NCBI GenBank assembly: GCA_015345905.1
Contig: JADDTR010000003.1
Location: forward strand, 1,178,001-1,242,000
Reading direction: 5' to 3'
DNA length: 64,000 nt
Source of the DNA: Aotearoamyces nothofagi
Taxonomy: Eukaryota; Ascomycota; Leotiomycetes; Leotiales; Tympanidaceae
This document shows, piece by piece, positions 1 to 12,801 of this stretch. The notes under the pieces were generated by a model, which was given only the letters and a program-made list of their open reading frames with translations, had not been told where the DNA came from and did not search any database. A program made the position numbers and the translations under genes. Each line of letters starts with the position of its first letter. Position 1 is the stretch's first letter.

Positions 1-540
1 GGCCAGCAAAAGGACGGATATTATGAGGCACAACACCTGCGCAGCCTTTGAGGGAGAAGAGAAGAATAAGAGGAGCACAAGAAGGCTACCGATAGCCAAG
101 GTCGTGTATGAGAAGTCGAAGAAACCGGAACCGCGGGAGTGCATGCCGGGTGGGCTAACGAAGACGGATACCAGCAGTATCACCCACCATAAGAAGGAAA
201 TAACCTGTAGGCTGTTAGGCAGGAGTTTCTAAACGGTACCAACACACGACAGCTTTACCAGAAATAAAACTGTGAGGTAACGTGTGAACCGTACACTCCA
301 TAGATTGTACGGCGATACCTGATGCCATCGTCAGCATAGTCAGTGGGATTCATATTGGTGTCTTACAGCTGGGTCATCGGGGCTCAAATAGCCATCATGG
401 CCTGATGGAGGAGGTGGCAGCAGGCGTGTGCGCTCATCTGCTTCTGCATTACGAGGAGCAGCATCGCGACTGGCAGCTTCACCGTTTTCTGGAGAGGCCC
501 TTCCACTGCCATCCTTCTTACTGCCCCACAGAGAAACCAT
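1..540 (-). CDS. Conserved fungal multi-pass membrane protein, 3' part cut by the window edge
   Basis: Three exons read as complement(<1..204, 259..318, 367..540), all joined in phase 0; the 48- and 54-nt introns have GTAAGA/GTAAAG donors and CAG acceptors. The start is MVSLWGSKK at 540. The first 58 residues are polar, with an acidic/basic stretch DERTRLLPPPP and the sequence GYLSPDDPA. This is followed by SPYNLWSVRF and at least two hydrophobic segments: one across the exon 2/3 junction, and one after HSRGSGFFDFSYT. The style is that of an uncharacterised Pezizomycotina membrane protein, and I assign no function. The C-terminus lies outside the window. Confidence 0.75.
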
Positions 541-1823
541 ATCAAGCAAACCACGTAGCTATTAAGCCTCCGGGAGTCCTAGAGCAAAGCGATAGATTCG
601 TTGATGGTCAAGGTTGGTGTTGTAGAAACGAAGGAAGGAGTTGCCAGGCGATAGGGTAGATGCAGTACACAACAGGTGCCGGGTGCTAGATGCAAGGCAG
701 AGCCTAGACTTCAGCTCCCGGTTACAAGGGAGACGGAGGTATTTGCCAATGAAATGATGATGCTCAACTGAAGCTTGGATTAGCAGCGTATCGGCGAGGA
801 AGTGTTTTGTTGGTGGCGAGCTGCTTGCACTACTTGTGTTGTTGACTTCGTTCCCCGTTCCCCGTTCTTGCACCGTCATGCCCTGTTACAGTAGATGGTC
901 GACAACGTCATTGTGGATGGGCCGTGATTCGCGAGCACGGGTACGGTCTAACCCGCCACCACTGGGAACGGGAACCGTACACTGGTAAACGGGACACTGC
1001 AGTACTGTACAGTACACTGAACGAACCCTGCCTTGGACATGGCGGACACGACATGGCGGGAAAGTTGGAAAGTCGAGAGTCGAGAGTCTATAGAAGATCA
1101 ACAGAACGCAAAACACCGTCATTGAAGGCTGGCATTGCATTGATCTGTGCATGCAAAGACGTGATGTCAGCCATCCGTCATCCAGGGGCCATGGTGACTC
1201 TCCATTGCCCGGCACGCAGGATAATGTGTTACGGCACAGCACAGTACAGCACAGTACAGTACAGATACATTGTCTCGCATCGAATTCCGCTGTGTTTCCC
1301 CCGGCACCCAGGCCCTGCAAGGGAATCTTCGCCCTTTCCCCATAGCAGGCGATAGCAGGCGGCCGGTCCTTTATCCCTCCGCCCTCCGCCCTCCGCCCTC
1401 CGCGTCCCCCAGGCACCCAGGCACCCCCGGTTCCAGGTTCCAGGTTCCTCGTTCCTCTGCACTTGAGGTGGATCACGCGCGGCTCTCGTGACACCCTGGC
1501 ACCCCTCACCCTGGCACGTGCCTCGTCTGCCCGACCGGCCGGTGGCATATCGACATGTTTAAGCGACATCACGTGAATCTTGCTTGATACCGTCCCTGTG
1601 CCCAACCAACAAGGACGCCCGCTTTCTACTGCCACCAAGAGACATCGGCAACACCGGACAGAGCTGTAATTTACAATACCAGGCTCTGTAGCAAGGCCTT
1701 AGCTCGACTGCCGCGCTCGTAGATAACGGATACCCTCCAGCCTCTTGAACTGCCTGTCGATGAAGCTTGGCATCTAAAGCATTCTCCCTCGCCTGATCTG
1801 CAGCCCATGTCCCTTCCTGCAGC
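541..1823. other. Intergenic, low complexity, between divergent genes
   Basis: No supported gene. The stretch holds an AGTACTGTACAGTAC palindrome at about 1002-1015, a CACAGTACAG-type run at 1234-1264, four copies of CCCTCCG at 1375-1402, and GGCACCCA/GGTTCCA short repeats just after. It must contain the promoters of the membrane protein (leftward) and PPE1 (rightward), but I recognise no specific site. Long open frames here, such as one of 250 codons on the minus strand, translate tandem repeats and are not credible. Confidence 0.6.
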
Positions 1824-3165
1824 ATGAGTGATTTACAGCGATCCTTCGCAAAAGCAAAGTTCGGTGGCTTGCCTCCTGTACTACCAGCTTCTCGTCACGA
1901 CGAAGAAGAAGAAGAAGAGAGAGATAATTTTTCAGAGCTCCCCATCGATGATGATTCCTCATCTGCATCATCAGCCTCTTCTGCAGGCACAATAAAACCT
2001 ACTGCCAGTAGTAAACTTTTTGCCAGGCCCATGGGGTATATTCAAGAATTTCATAGTACAGCGCAGGAGCTGACTTCAACTAGAGCACCAAATAGAAGGT
2101 CACACTCCCAAATTCCATGGACAACCTACTTTGAGCGTGACCTTTATTTCGAGTCCACCACCGACTCCCTCTCCATAAAGCACCATGTATACCTCACCTC
2201 CCCGACCGGCTCGGCACCTCTTTTTGTTACACATCATGGCGCCGGCTCTTCTGGCCTCAGCTTCGCAGTTCTCGCCTCTGAAATCCGCAAACTCCTTCCT
2301 GGCGCCGGCATCCTCTCCTTGGATGCCAGGGGCCACGGACTCACGACTGTAACTCCTTTACCAGGCAGGACAGCACCGAATATTTTAGATGTGAGTCTTT
2401 CAACTCTCAGTGCTGACGTTGTGACTATCATCAATAAGACTAAAGACGCTATGTCTTGGTCCACTATCCCACCACTGGTCCTAATCGGCCACTCTCTGGG
2501 CGGCGCTGTCGTCACGGATGTGGCTATGAATGGCCTTCTCGGGTCTTCGATTCTTGGCTATGCAAATCTTGACATTGTTGAAAAGACTGCCGTCGATGCC
2601 CTCTCCGGCATGTCCGGCTACCTGGCAACACGCCCTCCAGGCTTCCCTACCCTTGAAGCTGGTATCGAATGGTATGTGAGATCTGGTGCTATTCGGAACC
2701 CTATTTCTGCCAGGGTTTCTGTTCCTGCATTACTAGAACAAGTTGAAGGCGGGAGATTGGGATCTAAAGCCTGGGTCTGGAGGACAGACCTAGCGGCAAC
2801 AGAGCCATTTTGGGAAGAATGGTTTTCAGGACTCAGTGCAAAGTTCTTGGCGGCGAAAGGCGGCAAGCTATTGATTTTGGCAGGTGCAGATAGGTTGGAT
2901 AAGGAGATGATGATTGGGCAGATGCAAGGTTTGTTTTACTCCCACTCGTGTATTATGCTCATCGAGCTCTGCTTTGAAGGAGCTGACTAGGGATTCAGGG
3001 AAATACGCCTTGCAGGTTTTTCCCGATGCTGGACATTTCCTGCACGAAGATCAGCCAGAAAAGACGGCCTTAGCTGTTGTAGAGTTTTATAAGCGGAATG
3101 ATCGCAGTGCATTAGTCTTACCACCTAAGGTATCAGACATGATAAGGGCTGGGAAGAAGGTATAA
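1824..3165 (+). CDS. PPE1: Protein phosphatase methylesterase 1
   Basis: Exons 1824..2928 and 2999..3165 encode 423 aa. The 70-nt intron joins MQG to KYALQVFPDAGHF, which restores the family sequence. PME-1/Ppe1 removes the C-terminal methyl ester from the PP2A catalytic subunit. An alpha/beta-hydrolase core is plain: THHGAGSSG (about 136-144), DARGHG (about 168-173), the nucleophile elbow GHSLGG with Ser224, and the C-terminal catalytic His in AGHFLHEDQP. The N-terminus (1-70) is a disordered acidic/serine-rich leader containing DEEEEEERD, common in fungal members. The 3' end lies about 100 bp from that of SEC20 on the other strand. Confidence 0.93.
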
Positions 3166-3266
3166 ATAGACATCTTTGATATGACTTATGAAGAGTATGA
3201 ATATTATCATCCACTGCATCCATAATCTTTCTAGAGGTTCGATGAGACTGCGATTTAGTGATAAAT

Positions 3267-4514
3267 CTATAGCTCGTCCTTCCTCTTCTGCTCCTTCTTT
3301 GCTTCAACATTCTCATCCCACATTCTCTTTTTAGGATTCTTTAGAGTGCCATCTTCGTTTATCTTCTCCGCCTCTGATTCTTGGTCCTTTTCGTTCTTCT
3401 GCTGGCTCTCATCAATAATCTTTCCCACTTCGTCAACCAGACTATCTTGCCCCTCGGCAGGTGGTGTAGACCTTCCACCGCCACCAGCAGCCACGGTTGG
3501 CACGTGGCTGCTTGATACAGTAGCAATTGTGGCAGTGTGCTCGAAGAATGTGCTTCCCGTCACTCTCTCACTTGCAAAGATGCCATCTCTACTACTCCTT
3601 AACCCCACTGCTGTAAAGACTCCCATCCATGCCTTGTAGAACATCTTCAATGGGAGATAGACAAACCACCACGCCGGCCCATATATAAACCTCCTAAAAA
3701 CTAACCATCCAATTGTTGCTAGCAATATATAAAATGCCGTCTCGAGATACCACGTGTCGCTCTTCTGACTCTTCAGCAGTGTTCCCAGCAGTGTTCTGCT
3801 GCTGCTCAGCAATGTGTCTAAAGTACTATAAGTCTCTGAGAGTTGGGATAACGCAGCACTTGACTCCTTCAATGTGTCGTGTGCGAACTGACTCCGAGAA
3901 AGTTCAGTTTGCATAATTTGGTGTGTTCGTCGAAGCGCAGCGGTCACATCACTAGATGCGGCAACCATTTTCTCATCCTTCGAAAGTTCAGTGGGGGCAT
4001 AATCCTTCCGCCGCGGAAGAGGTAGGGAGTCGGTGGATGAGGCGGGGTCAGCTGTAAGGGACGCAAGAAGTAGGGCACGTTCTGCACGTTGGGCAAGCTC
4101 CAGGCTGTGCTTTGCTGTTAGTAAAGCCTTTCGGAAAGCTATTCGTGCACTACAGTTTATATCAGTATATCTCTAATATGCAAATGTTTTATGTTGGGCA
4201 TACGCTTTCAGCTCTTGAGCTGTTCGACTGGCTATACTCTTAAGGCGTGCTTTCTCTATTCCCCTTTCACTGCCTGCTCGTCCTGGAGGCAGGTCATCCA
4301 CTTCCTGTTCCAGCAGCTCAAGGTCCTCAGCCAGCTCTTTTAAGGTTTCATGGATTTCGTTACTGAGCTCCTCGGTGACACCGCCATCTGAGCTGTCTAA
4401 TGGGATGGAGCCAGGCTGGAATTTGAGATTGGCAAGGCGGGATATGAGTTCTTCGACTTGCTTTGTCGACTCTTCTAGAGCAGCAAGGCGCTCGTTCAGA
4501 GCTGTAAAGGACAT
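3267..4514 (-). CDS. SEC20: Sec20-type Golgi-to-ER SNARE with KDEL C-terminus
   Basis: Exons complement(3267..4149, 4204..4514) encode 397 aa. The 54-nt intron has a GTATGC donor, a CTGAT branch point and a TAG acceptor. Sec20 is a Qb-SNARE of the ER that works with Ufe1, Use1 and Sec22 in retrograde COPI transport. The N-terminal half is coiled-coil rich (LNERLAALEESTKQVEELI). A SNARE-like segment precedes a hydrophobic anchor at about 237-255 and a second hydrophobic stretch at about 259-275. The lumenal tail ends RKDEL, an ER retrieval signal; yeast Sec20 ends in HDEL. It diverges from mL53 across a 275-bp spacer. Confidence 0.9.
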
Positions 4515-4789
4515 TTTATGATGTGCTAAAACAATTTCACAATATGGTGAGAATTACCGTAGTTATTCAGTCAGGTACGGGAAAGGTGGTCATGCATGGC
4601 GTAACGGAACTTGCCGCTAGAATACCACTTTGATATCCACGGTTCCTCGGGATCGCCGTGGAAATTTATCTTGGCCACAAGTGTTTACACAGCAATTCCT
4701 ATTCTTGACCTCCTAGGTATGTTGATTGATATGTTCTTTGATTATATGAGCTAATCAATATTCGTAGTAGTCGCAATTCTTCATCAATC

Positions 4790-5155
4790 ATGATCACCCG
4801 GTTCCTCACCGACATCTCTACTGTCTTCAACCCCTTCTCCCCACGTTCGAAAACTGCGCGCCTGTTCCTTTCATTCCTACCTGGAAATGCGAGACAGACA
4901 ATGAAGATAGACACGAGAATGCTGCCGCGAGCATCGCGGGAAAAGAGTTTTGTGCAAGTAAAATTCAGTATGAGCTCCCAAGCCTGAAGCATCTAAACGA
5001 TAGGAAACACAACCTATTACTAACAGCGAGGCTTTACAGAGGATGGGATGGAGATGAAGTTGGATGCAGAAAAGCTAGGCATCAATGGTGTGATAGAGGA
5101 GGTGGACAGGCATTCGAGGATATTAGCCAGGCAGGAAGAGTTGACGGGGAACTAG
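4790..5155 (+). CDS. MRPL44: Mitochondrial large-subunit ribosomal protein mL53
   Basis: Exons 4790..4967 and 5040..5155 encode 97 aa. The intron has a GTATGA donor, a TTACTAAC branch point and a TTTACAG acceptor. Residues include the fungal mL53 features FNPFSPRSKTARLFLSFLP and, after the splice, KDGMEMKLDAEKLG. The short basic protein belongs to the thioredoxin-like L51/S25/CI-B8 group and is part of the mitochondrial 54S subunit. There is no separate cleavable presequence; the basic N-terminus probably acts as the import signal. Its 3' end converges with the pyrophosphatase gene. Confidence 0.88.
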
Positions 5156-5533
5156 CATGACAGTACGGTGTTGAAGATTTATTGCATGGCGTGAGAGGGA
5201 TTTTACGGCGTTCATTGAACCCTACGGAGCCTACGGGGAAGCATCTGTATGTATATGTGTTAATATATAAATTCCATGACAAGCCATTGATGGGATGAGC
5301 GCCGTCATAAACTATGTGAAATTCAAGTCCATTATTCTGTATGCATAGTCACAAAGGTACAAGCATAAAAACAACTAGGCGGTAAAACATAAAGACCGAG
5401 ATGATAAGTTAGATTCATAATTGTGCCCATTGAATAGCTGCTATGCTCTAGACTGTCAAAACATGGCTTTTAGCTAGGACCTGACTAAAATGCCCTCAAG
5501 GTGGGATGGGGTGTAAACCCCAAATCCATGCGT
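5156..5533. other. Convergent 3' intergenic region
   Basis: About 380 bp between two converging genes. I see no gene or repeat. AT-rich stretches fit 3' UTRs and polyadenylation. Confidence 0.5.
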
Positions 5534-6932
5534 CTAATTGGCAGCACCAGAGATAAAGAACCACTTGTCAATGCTTGGGTCGATTGGTGCAGGTGCAAGG
5601 TTCTCGTTCTTCGGGATAGGAGGAAGCTGGTCAGGGCTGACACGGCTGGGTGAGTGTCCGACGTTAAGGTTGGTGCTAGACGGTCCGTCAGAACATATCA
5701 TTACAGAGCACAGATTGGAAACTTACATTGAAACTTCGCCTGGGGCAGTCTTGCCTGTGATTAGCTTCTCCCAAGCCTCAGCACACTCGCGAACAACATC
5801 AGTAGCATATCTAGTTAAAGTCAGTATTCAGGCTTGCAGCTTACGGAATAGGAGCATACTTCTTGTTCTTGCACTCGCCGGTGAAAGCAAACTGGTTCTC
5901 TGGCTTTCCGTCTGGGATTTTGTAGATTCTGAACCATTCATTTGTAGCTCTCAATAGACCTGGGAGGTGTCGCTCAACGTCCTCGACGTCGTTGAGCTTT
6001 GGTGCTAATGGGTCATTGACATCGATGACAATAACCTTCCAGTCAGTCTCCTCCTCGTCGAGCAGAGCCATGACACCAAGGACTTTAACCTGCTTGACTT
6101 GTCCTGGGTAACCGACCAACTCGCCGATCTCGCAGACGTCCAATGGGTCGTTGTCGCCTTTAGCCTTGGTCTCAGGGTGAATGACATTAGGGTCCTCCCA
6201 TGTCTAGAAAACATTAACAAATGTCCAAAATCAAGAATCTTAAGCCAAAATACCTGTGGGAAGGCACCGTAGTTCCAGAGGTATCCCTTGTGGGGGAAGC
6301 AGTTACGGACGAAGCGAAGCTTGCCCTTCTTGATATCCTGCTTGATTGGGTTGAGAAGCTCCTCCTTGGAAATCTAAATACAGATTCAGGGTTAGCAAGC
6401 GGCCTAGGGAACATGTAACGTAGTAGAATCTCCTGTGTGGGGTATAGTCCCAACCTACCTCAAGCTTGCCATTGGTCCATCTTGGGATCTCAACAACCAT
6501 GTTCAAGATGGTCTGTTGCTCGTTGGCGTAGAGGGGGATGTCATGGAAGGAAGATATTGGTACTCCATCCTTCTCGATAAAGATGCGGTGCTCTAAAGTA
6601 TTTGGCGCACCAATCTTTCTAACTGTGTATTTGGAAGCCATGTCTATGTCAGACTTGGCTAAATCTGCAGCTGGCAAATTTGTACTATTTGTAGAGGAAC
6701 CCGAAAATTGTCGAGTTATCTGCGCCGATCGAGACAAGATTTTGAAGGTGTTAGAAGTCGCTTTTGACGGTGTGGACGTGGCGGAGAAAGTTGAGGAGGG
6801 GCGGATTGTGGTGGGGCTTAAACTCGCCAGCGTGAATTCAGGTGATATGACGGCGGAACGGAGGTGCTGTAGATTTGGGTGGCTATGTTTGCACTGCAGA
6901 CGCGAAACACGAAGGATCCGCAGGCAGAACAT
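5534..6932 (-). CDS. IPP1: Soluble inorganic pyrophosphatase, with an optional mitochondrial leader
   Basis: Five exons, complement(5534..5675, 5727..5810, 5860..6203, 6254..6373, 6459..6932), encode 387 aa from the upstream ATG. It hydrolyses PPi to two phosphates. The family I core begins with [15 protein letters not shown] at residue 98 (ATG at 6641) and carries [37 protein letters not shown], the metal-binding run [12 protein letters not shown] and the fungal C-terminus [14 protein letters not shown]. The 97 residues ahead of the core are free of stops, rich in Arg/Ser and poor in acidic residues, with ITRQFSGSS resembling an R-X-F/S processing site. Either ATG may be used, giving mitochondrial and cytosolic forms. 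The extension could instead be 5' UTR. Confidence 0.93.
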
Positions 6933-8620
<1,688 letters not shown>

Positions 8621-9181
8621 ATTTGGCAGATTATAGAGGCATGGGGAAATTATTGGAGGCGTATAGGGGCATTAGACACAACTGCATCCAGTACGGTATT
8701 CTCGGTTTTATAGCGTTTAAAATATACCAATGTAAAGAAGAATAGCACTAACCATCTTTCCGTGTCATAGGAATAAATGAATTAAGAGCGTTGCTGATGA
8801 ACTGTCAGGAAAGTGCCAATTTATTTCAACCGCCGTACTTTCATAGGTGCAACTGAACGAAAGGCTACCATCGGACCTAACAGAGTCCCTGAATTCATCC
8901 ACACCTAATCGTGCAATACGCCACTTCATTCACACTCATGCAGTTACATTTAGGTATCAAAGGCTTTGCTATTCCTAGTTCTCAGTTCCTTAGGAGTGCT
9001 TGCTATCACAGTATCATCAGTTCGTAGAATAAGGCAGAAGTAGTAAACCCGTTTCCTTCGTGAGCGTTCGTATCCTCAAGTCTATCAATTGTCAAGTTAG
9101 CCACGAGGATGGAGACCAGAAGGATGAAGTGTTCACATTACTCTAGTTAATGCTCAGCTCTTTGTTATTCGGTCCATCTCC
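8621..9181. other. Intergenic, nothing recognised
   Basis: About 560 bp of AT-leaning sequence after DUS2. I see no gene, RNA or notable repeat. Confidence 0.5.
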
Positions 9182-9574
9182 TTACCAACAGTACCATGGT
9201 CCAACCGTAATATTCTCGCAGATTTTGTCGGCAAGGACTTCCAACGTTCCTGTATTTTTTGCTTCTTTGCCTGTATCACGTTCTCTGCCCGGTCCCTCAG
9301 CGTTGATTGTTGCAATATGGGTGGTCGATTTTGGGGTGACTTCAAACTTGACCCTGCTTGGAGAGCATGCCATCAGCATTGGAAATGTTTCTGATGAGAT
9401 CTTCCACCGAGGATTAATCTGGAAAGGTCGGATTTGGCTATAGCCGACGGAGGTGACGATAGCTTTGCTAGAAAGTGAGATTGTCAGCTTTAAAGTCAGT
9501 TAAGGTAGGTTGGGCATAGACGGAAAATATTACCTAGTCTTAGAAGACAACCTGAGTTTAGATAACGGAGCCAT
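9182..9574 (-). CDS. Tentative small hypothetical protein (108 aa)
   Basis: Two exons, complement(9182..9467, 9534..9574), read as one 108-aa protein starting MAPLSKLRLSSKT. The 66-nt intron has a GTAATA donor and a CTTTCTAG acceptor. The ATG has an A at -3 and an A-rich leader. The product is basic in the middle (GPGRERDTGKEAKN) and ends in ENITVGPWYCW. I recognise no family, signal peptide or membrane segment. It could be a lineage-specific gene or chance; the clean splice and context favour it only modestly. Confidence 0.35.
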
Positions 9575-10513
9575 TTTTCATTGATAAGAGATGCTACAGT
9601 GATATTTTGTGGATTTCAGAGTGGAGGGAGCCGGCGATGGGGTTTCTGGTAATAAAGAGTAATTGGATTCGTGATGAATGACAGTCTTGAATCAGTTTTC
9701 CGGGTTAATTGGAAGACGTGCAAACAGTGTTTGCTATTGAAGCAGTGCGACGAAAGTGAGTTTGTCTGTTGTGAGGAATTAAAGTAAAAGGTGCAGAGCC
9801 CAGAAGAGCGCCTGCCTCGACCCAGACGTCATCCAACTAACTATACCTAATAATAGTGAGTTGATACCTGCAGATACATATCTAAAATAGTTCTAAAATA
9901 TTCTGTGGAACGATCAAGTCCGTTCTTGCCGTAGGGTAACAGGGTGCTTGATTCAATAATTTCATAAATTCCGTAAAAATGTATAACTCTTTCGCTTTGG
10001 ATTCCGAAATATTTATAATTGGCTGATAAAAATAAAATATAATTACACCAATTAGCTATTAGCTATTTAGATGATGGACTCATAGGTTTGCCATTAAGCG
10101 GATTTAATTACCAAAGCGAGCAAATAGTTATACTAGCAGTTACAAACTCATTTAATTGGTGAAAATCAATGCTTCTTTAGCTTGTATGTATCGTGATACT
10201 CTGTATCCTTTATAGTTGCGGAGAAGAGGTGATAACGCCATCCCGCACCAACCGAGCAAATGACGAGAGCTTTGAGTTAATTTCCATATCGCCAGCCATA
10301 TTTTAGGTGTATTATTTCTTCATTAATAAATGATAAGAGCCTTGAGTTAATTGCTAGATCATTAGTCTTAGTTTAGGTGTATTATTCCTCTCGTCATTCA
10401 CTGACGACGCAAAAGAGTAGTTTTGTATATACCAGCTTTGTTTCGAGCCGCATGCCAAGCTAGGCACGTGAACCCACCGACAACGACGTCTGCTCCTTCA
10501 TGAAAAAAAAGCT
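9575..10513. other. AT-rich intergenic region with an imperfect duplication
   Basis: Markedly more AT-rich than the flanking genes, especially 9880-10400. No gene is supported. It holds an imperfect tandem duplication near its right end and a GGCACGTG core near 10464, upstream of the F-box gene. Confidence 0.55.
10268..10399 (+). repeat. Imperfect tandem duplication, unit about 67 bp
   Basis: Two neighbouring copies share GAGC(T/C)TTGAGTTAATT at their left and TTTAGGTGTATTATT(T/C)CT further right, with divergent sequence between. The copies start near 10268 and 10336. Age is moderate, judging from the mismatches. Confidence 0.6.
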
Positions 10514-12316
10514 ATGGAGCTTACAAGACTTCCAAATGACATATTTATTCTTATCGTCTCCTGTCTAGATCCTGTGGACTGTATACGCTCACGTTGGGTC
10601 TCTAAAAAATGGCGGGACGCTTTCAGTGAAGCTGACCTCTGTCGGTCCTTGCTCATAAAGCACTATCCATGTGCCCGAGAGGTGCGGTGGGCACTCAAGC
10701 CACCAAATATCAGGACAAATGTATCGTGGTCGCAGCTGCTGGACAAAGTTGCTGGTCGTTACTACCATCTCAATGCTGGCACGCCACGGTACGTTGAGAA
10801 GCTGAGCATCGCATGCTCGTTTGTGGTGCCTCAATGGTGGTAAGTCTCAAATGCAGATGCGAGTCTCAAATGCCGAGAGCCACTTTGTCAAGCATTGGCA
10901 ATAAGAACTGCCCGATCATGTTCTCAGTTAGGCTGTGCAAGTATCCTGTGGCGGGCACTGCTGATATTCTACAGTCGATATCGTGGAGTCTCCCAATGGG
11001 ATCGTCATCTGCAGGTTGATGAGAAAACTGCCCCATTCCATTACCCGGAAACCCTTTGGACTTACGATGATGGACTTATGATTTTTCCGTCATCAAAACT
11101 ACAAAAGTACGCAATATACGACCTAGAAGCAGGCATGTGGTCAGATATCGACTTTGAACCCGTGGGAAAGATTGTACGCAGGATAAGACTTAAGGATCGA
11201 GTCCTCGTCGTCGAGTGGTGTGAACAAGATCCTTACCATAATCTCAATGAGAGAGAAACAGTTAATCGCCACTTTTCGACGGCCTACGATGTATTCCCAG
11301 GTAATGTAACAGGGACCTGGAATACTCAGTTCAGGAACGAATGGAAGATTCATTTTCTGGGTTTACCATTGAACTCGAAAGACCGATTCTTCAGTATACA
11401 CACGTCTACACATTATGCTGTCATGTTCTGGCAACCGAATCGTAGTGCTTGGGGTGAAGATGAACCGCTTGAATCACTGGCCGTCTGGGACATATCCTCC
11501 GCTTCGAGCTACCGACCTTCCGATGATCCTACTGGTAAAAACAAGCCGGATGAATCTAAAGAAGGCCCCCGAGTACTGAGGCGCCTGTCATTCTTCGATC
11601 TTGAGTTCTTCGGTATTCGGCAAAGATCTACGCCTACGATGCGTGAGCTGCGACTCGATGAAAACCATGTATATGTTGTTGAAGAGGACCAGCGATGGTT
11701 AGTTGGTCAGCAGGCCGGCCACAACCTTCCTCGATCACATAAAGTGAAGTCCGCCGGCATTCCGTTTGGGGAGGGACCGAGATGGCAGGATGAGTGTGGC
11801 GCCGACGGGGATATTGACCTCTCATTTTGTCAGAAAGTGACAGATCGGCGTGATCCTGGAGTTGCTCCTTGCTGGCGGCACGAGGTAATAACATTTGTTT
11901 ACGACATCCATTCAGCCCAGAATTCAAATATTGATATATTCTATTATCAAACGTCACCCTCCAGCTGTCAAAAAGAACAGTCCCCTTCTTGTTATCACTG
12001 GCCTAAAGAGCAAGCTGACATACTTTAGAAATTCCCCTACCTAACCGTTAGTGAAGTTATGGACTCGGCAGCGGGCGTCCGCTTTTGCGCAAGACATTGC
12101 TTTATGCTTGAAGCACTTTCCGTCAATGTTAAGCCTGGCGTGCACATGTCGGGTCCTAGGTTTGAAACGCCATTGAAGGGGGAGTTTTGGCAAGATATTC
12201 TTGGGAAGGGCAAGATAGCCGGAGACGAGAGGTGGTTAATTGGTGAAAACACGAATCAAGAGATTGTCATTCTCCATTTTGACAGAGAGCGTACCGTCTT
12301 AGACGGCGGCCATTAG
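10514..12316 (+). CDS. F-box domain protein
   Basis: Exons 10514..10839, 10975..11884 and 12029..12316 encode 507 aa. The F-box lies at about residues 3-45 (LPNDIFILIVSCLDPVDCIR, then RWVSKKWRDAF), so the protein is probably an SCF ubiquitin-ligase substrate adaptor. The rest has the look of a fungal-specific F-box family: WDRHLQVDEKTAPFHYPETLWTYDDG, RNEWKIHFLG, STHYAVMFWQPNRSAWGEDE, LDENHVYVVEED and CWRHE-KFPYLTVSEV across intron 2. Introns are longer than usual here (135 and 144 nt). Intron 1 contains a direct repeat of AGTCTCAAATGC. The apparent frame changes are explained by splicing, so the gene looks whole. The substrate is unknown. Confidence 0.85.
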
Positions 12317-12801
12317 ACAGACGGACACCACCGGGAATATCCACATCAGGCTACTATTAATCTGCTGTTGAGCAGAACCTATACTATATCCCGAAAGGAT
12401 TGTTTTTCTTTCCTGGCATTGACGTGTGAGCCCGGTATTCCAGAACTCTAGTATCTGTTGTCCGAACTGCGGAGCTCATGGCCAGAGAACTGTGGATAAC
12501 GATAGCGATACGGACGGGCAAGCTAGCGGAGCCCGCATCTCCGCTCAACGGTAATTGGCACAGCGTCAAGAGCGCATCGCTAAGCCAGTAGAGGAAGTCG
12601 GTGCGACAGGCATCGGAAGCAACCCCGCACCGGAGCGCCTGGTTGGCATCCAGAGCGGAGTGATGCGCTTACAGTGTGCACCGCCATTGAGGGAGGGAGT
12701 GCCCGAGATAGAAGAACACCTCTTCTCCTGTCTCTTCTGCCATCAAACGCTGCTACTTCCTTTCCTCTTCTCTCCCCCCTCTTCCCTCCTGCCTTCTCTC
12801 C
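12317..12801. other. Intergenic, promoter side of the dehydrogenase gene
   Basis: 485 bp; the last 100 bp before the ATG are pyrimidine-rich (TCTCCCCCCTCTTCCCTCC), as in many fungal promoters and 5' UTRs. Nothing else is recognised. Confidence 0.45.

Noticed and set aside
886-1638. 250-codon open frame on the minus strand
   Set aside because: Composition follows GC-rich short repeats (CCCTCCG, CAGTACAG); no recognisable product.
10840-12028. Apparent frameshift and early stop in the F-box gene
   Set aside because: Both are explained by introns (10840-10974 and 11885-12028) with proper donors and acceptors; the spliced protein is continuous with its family.
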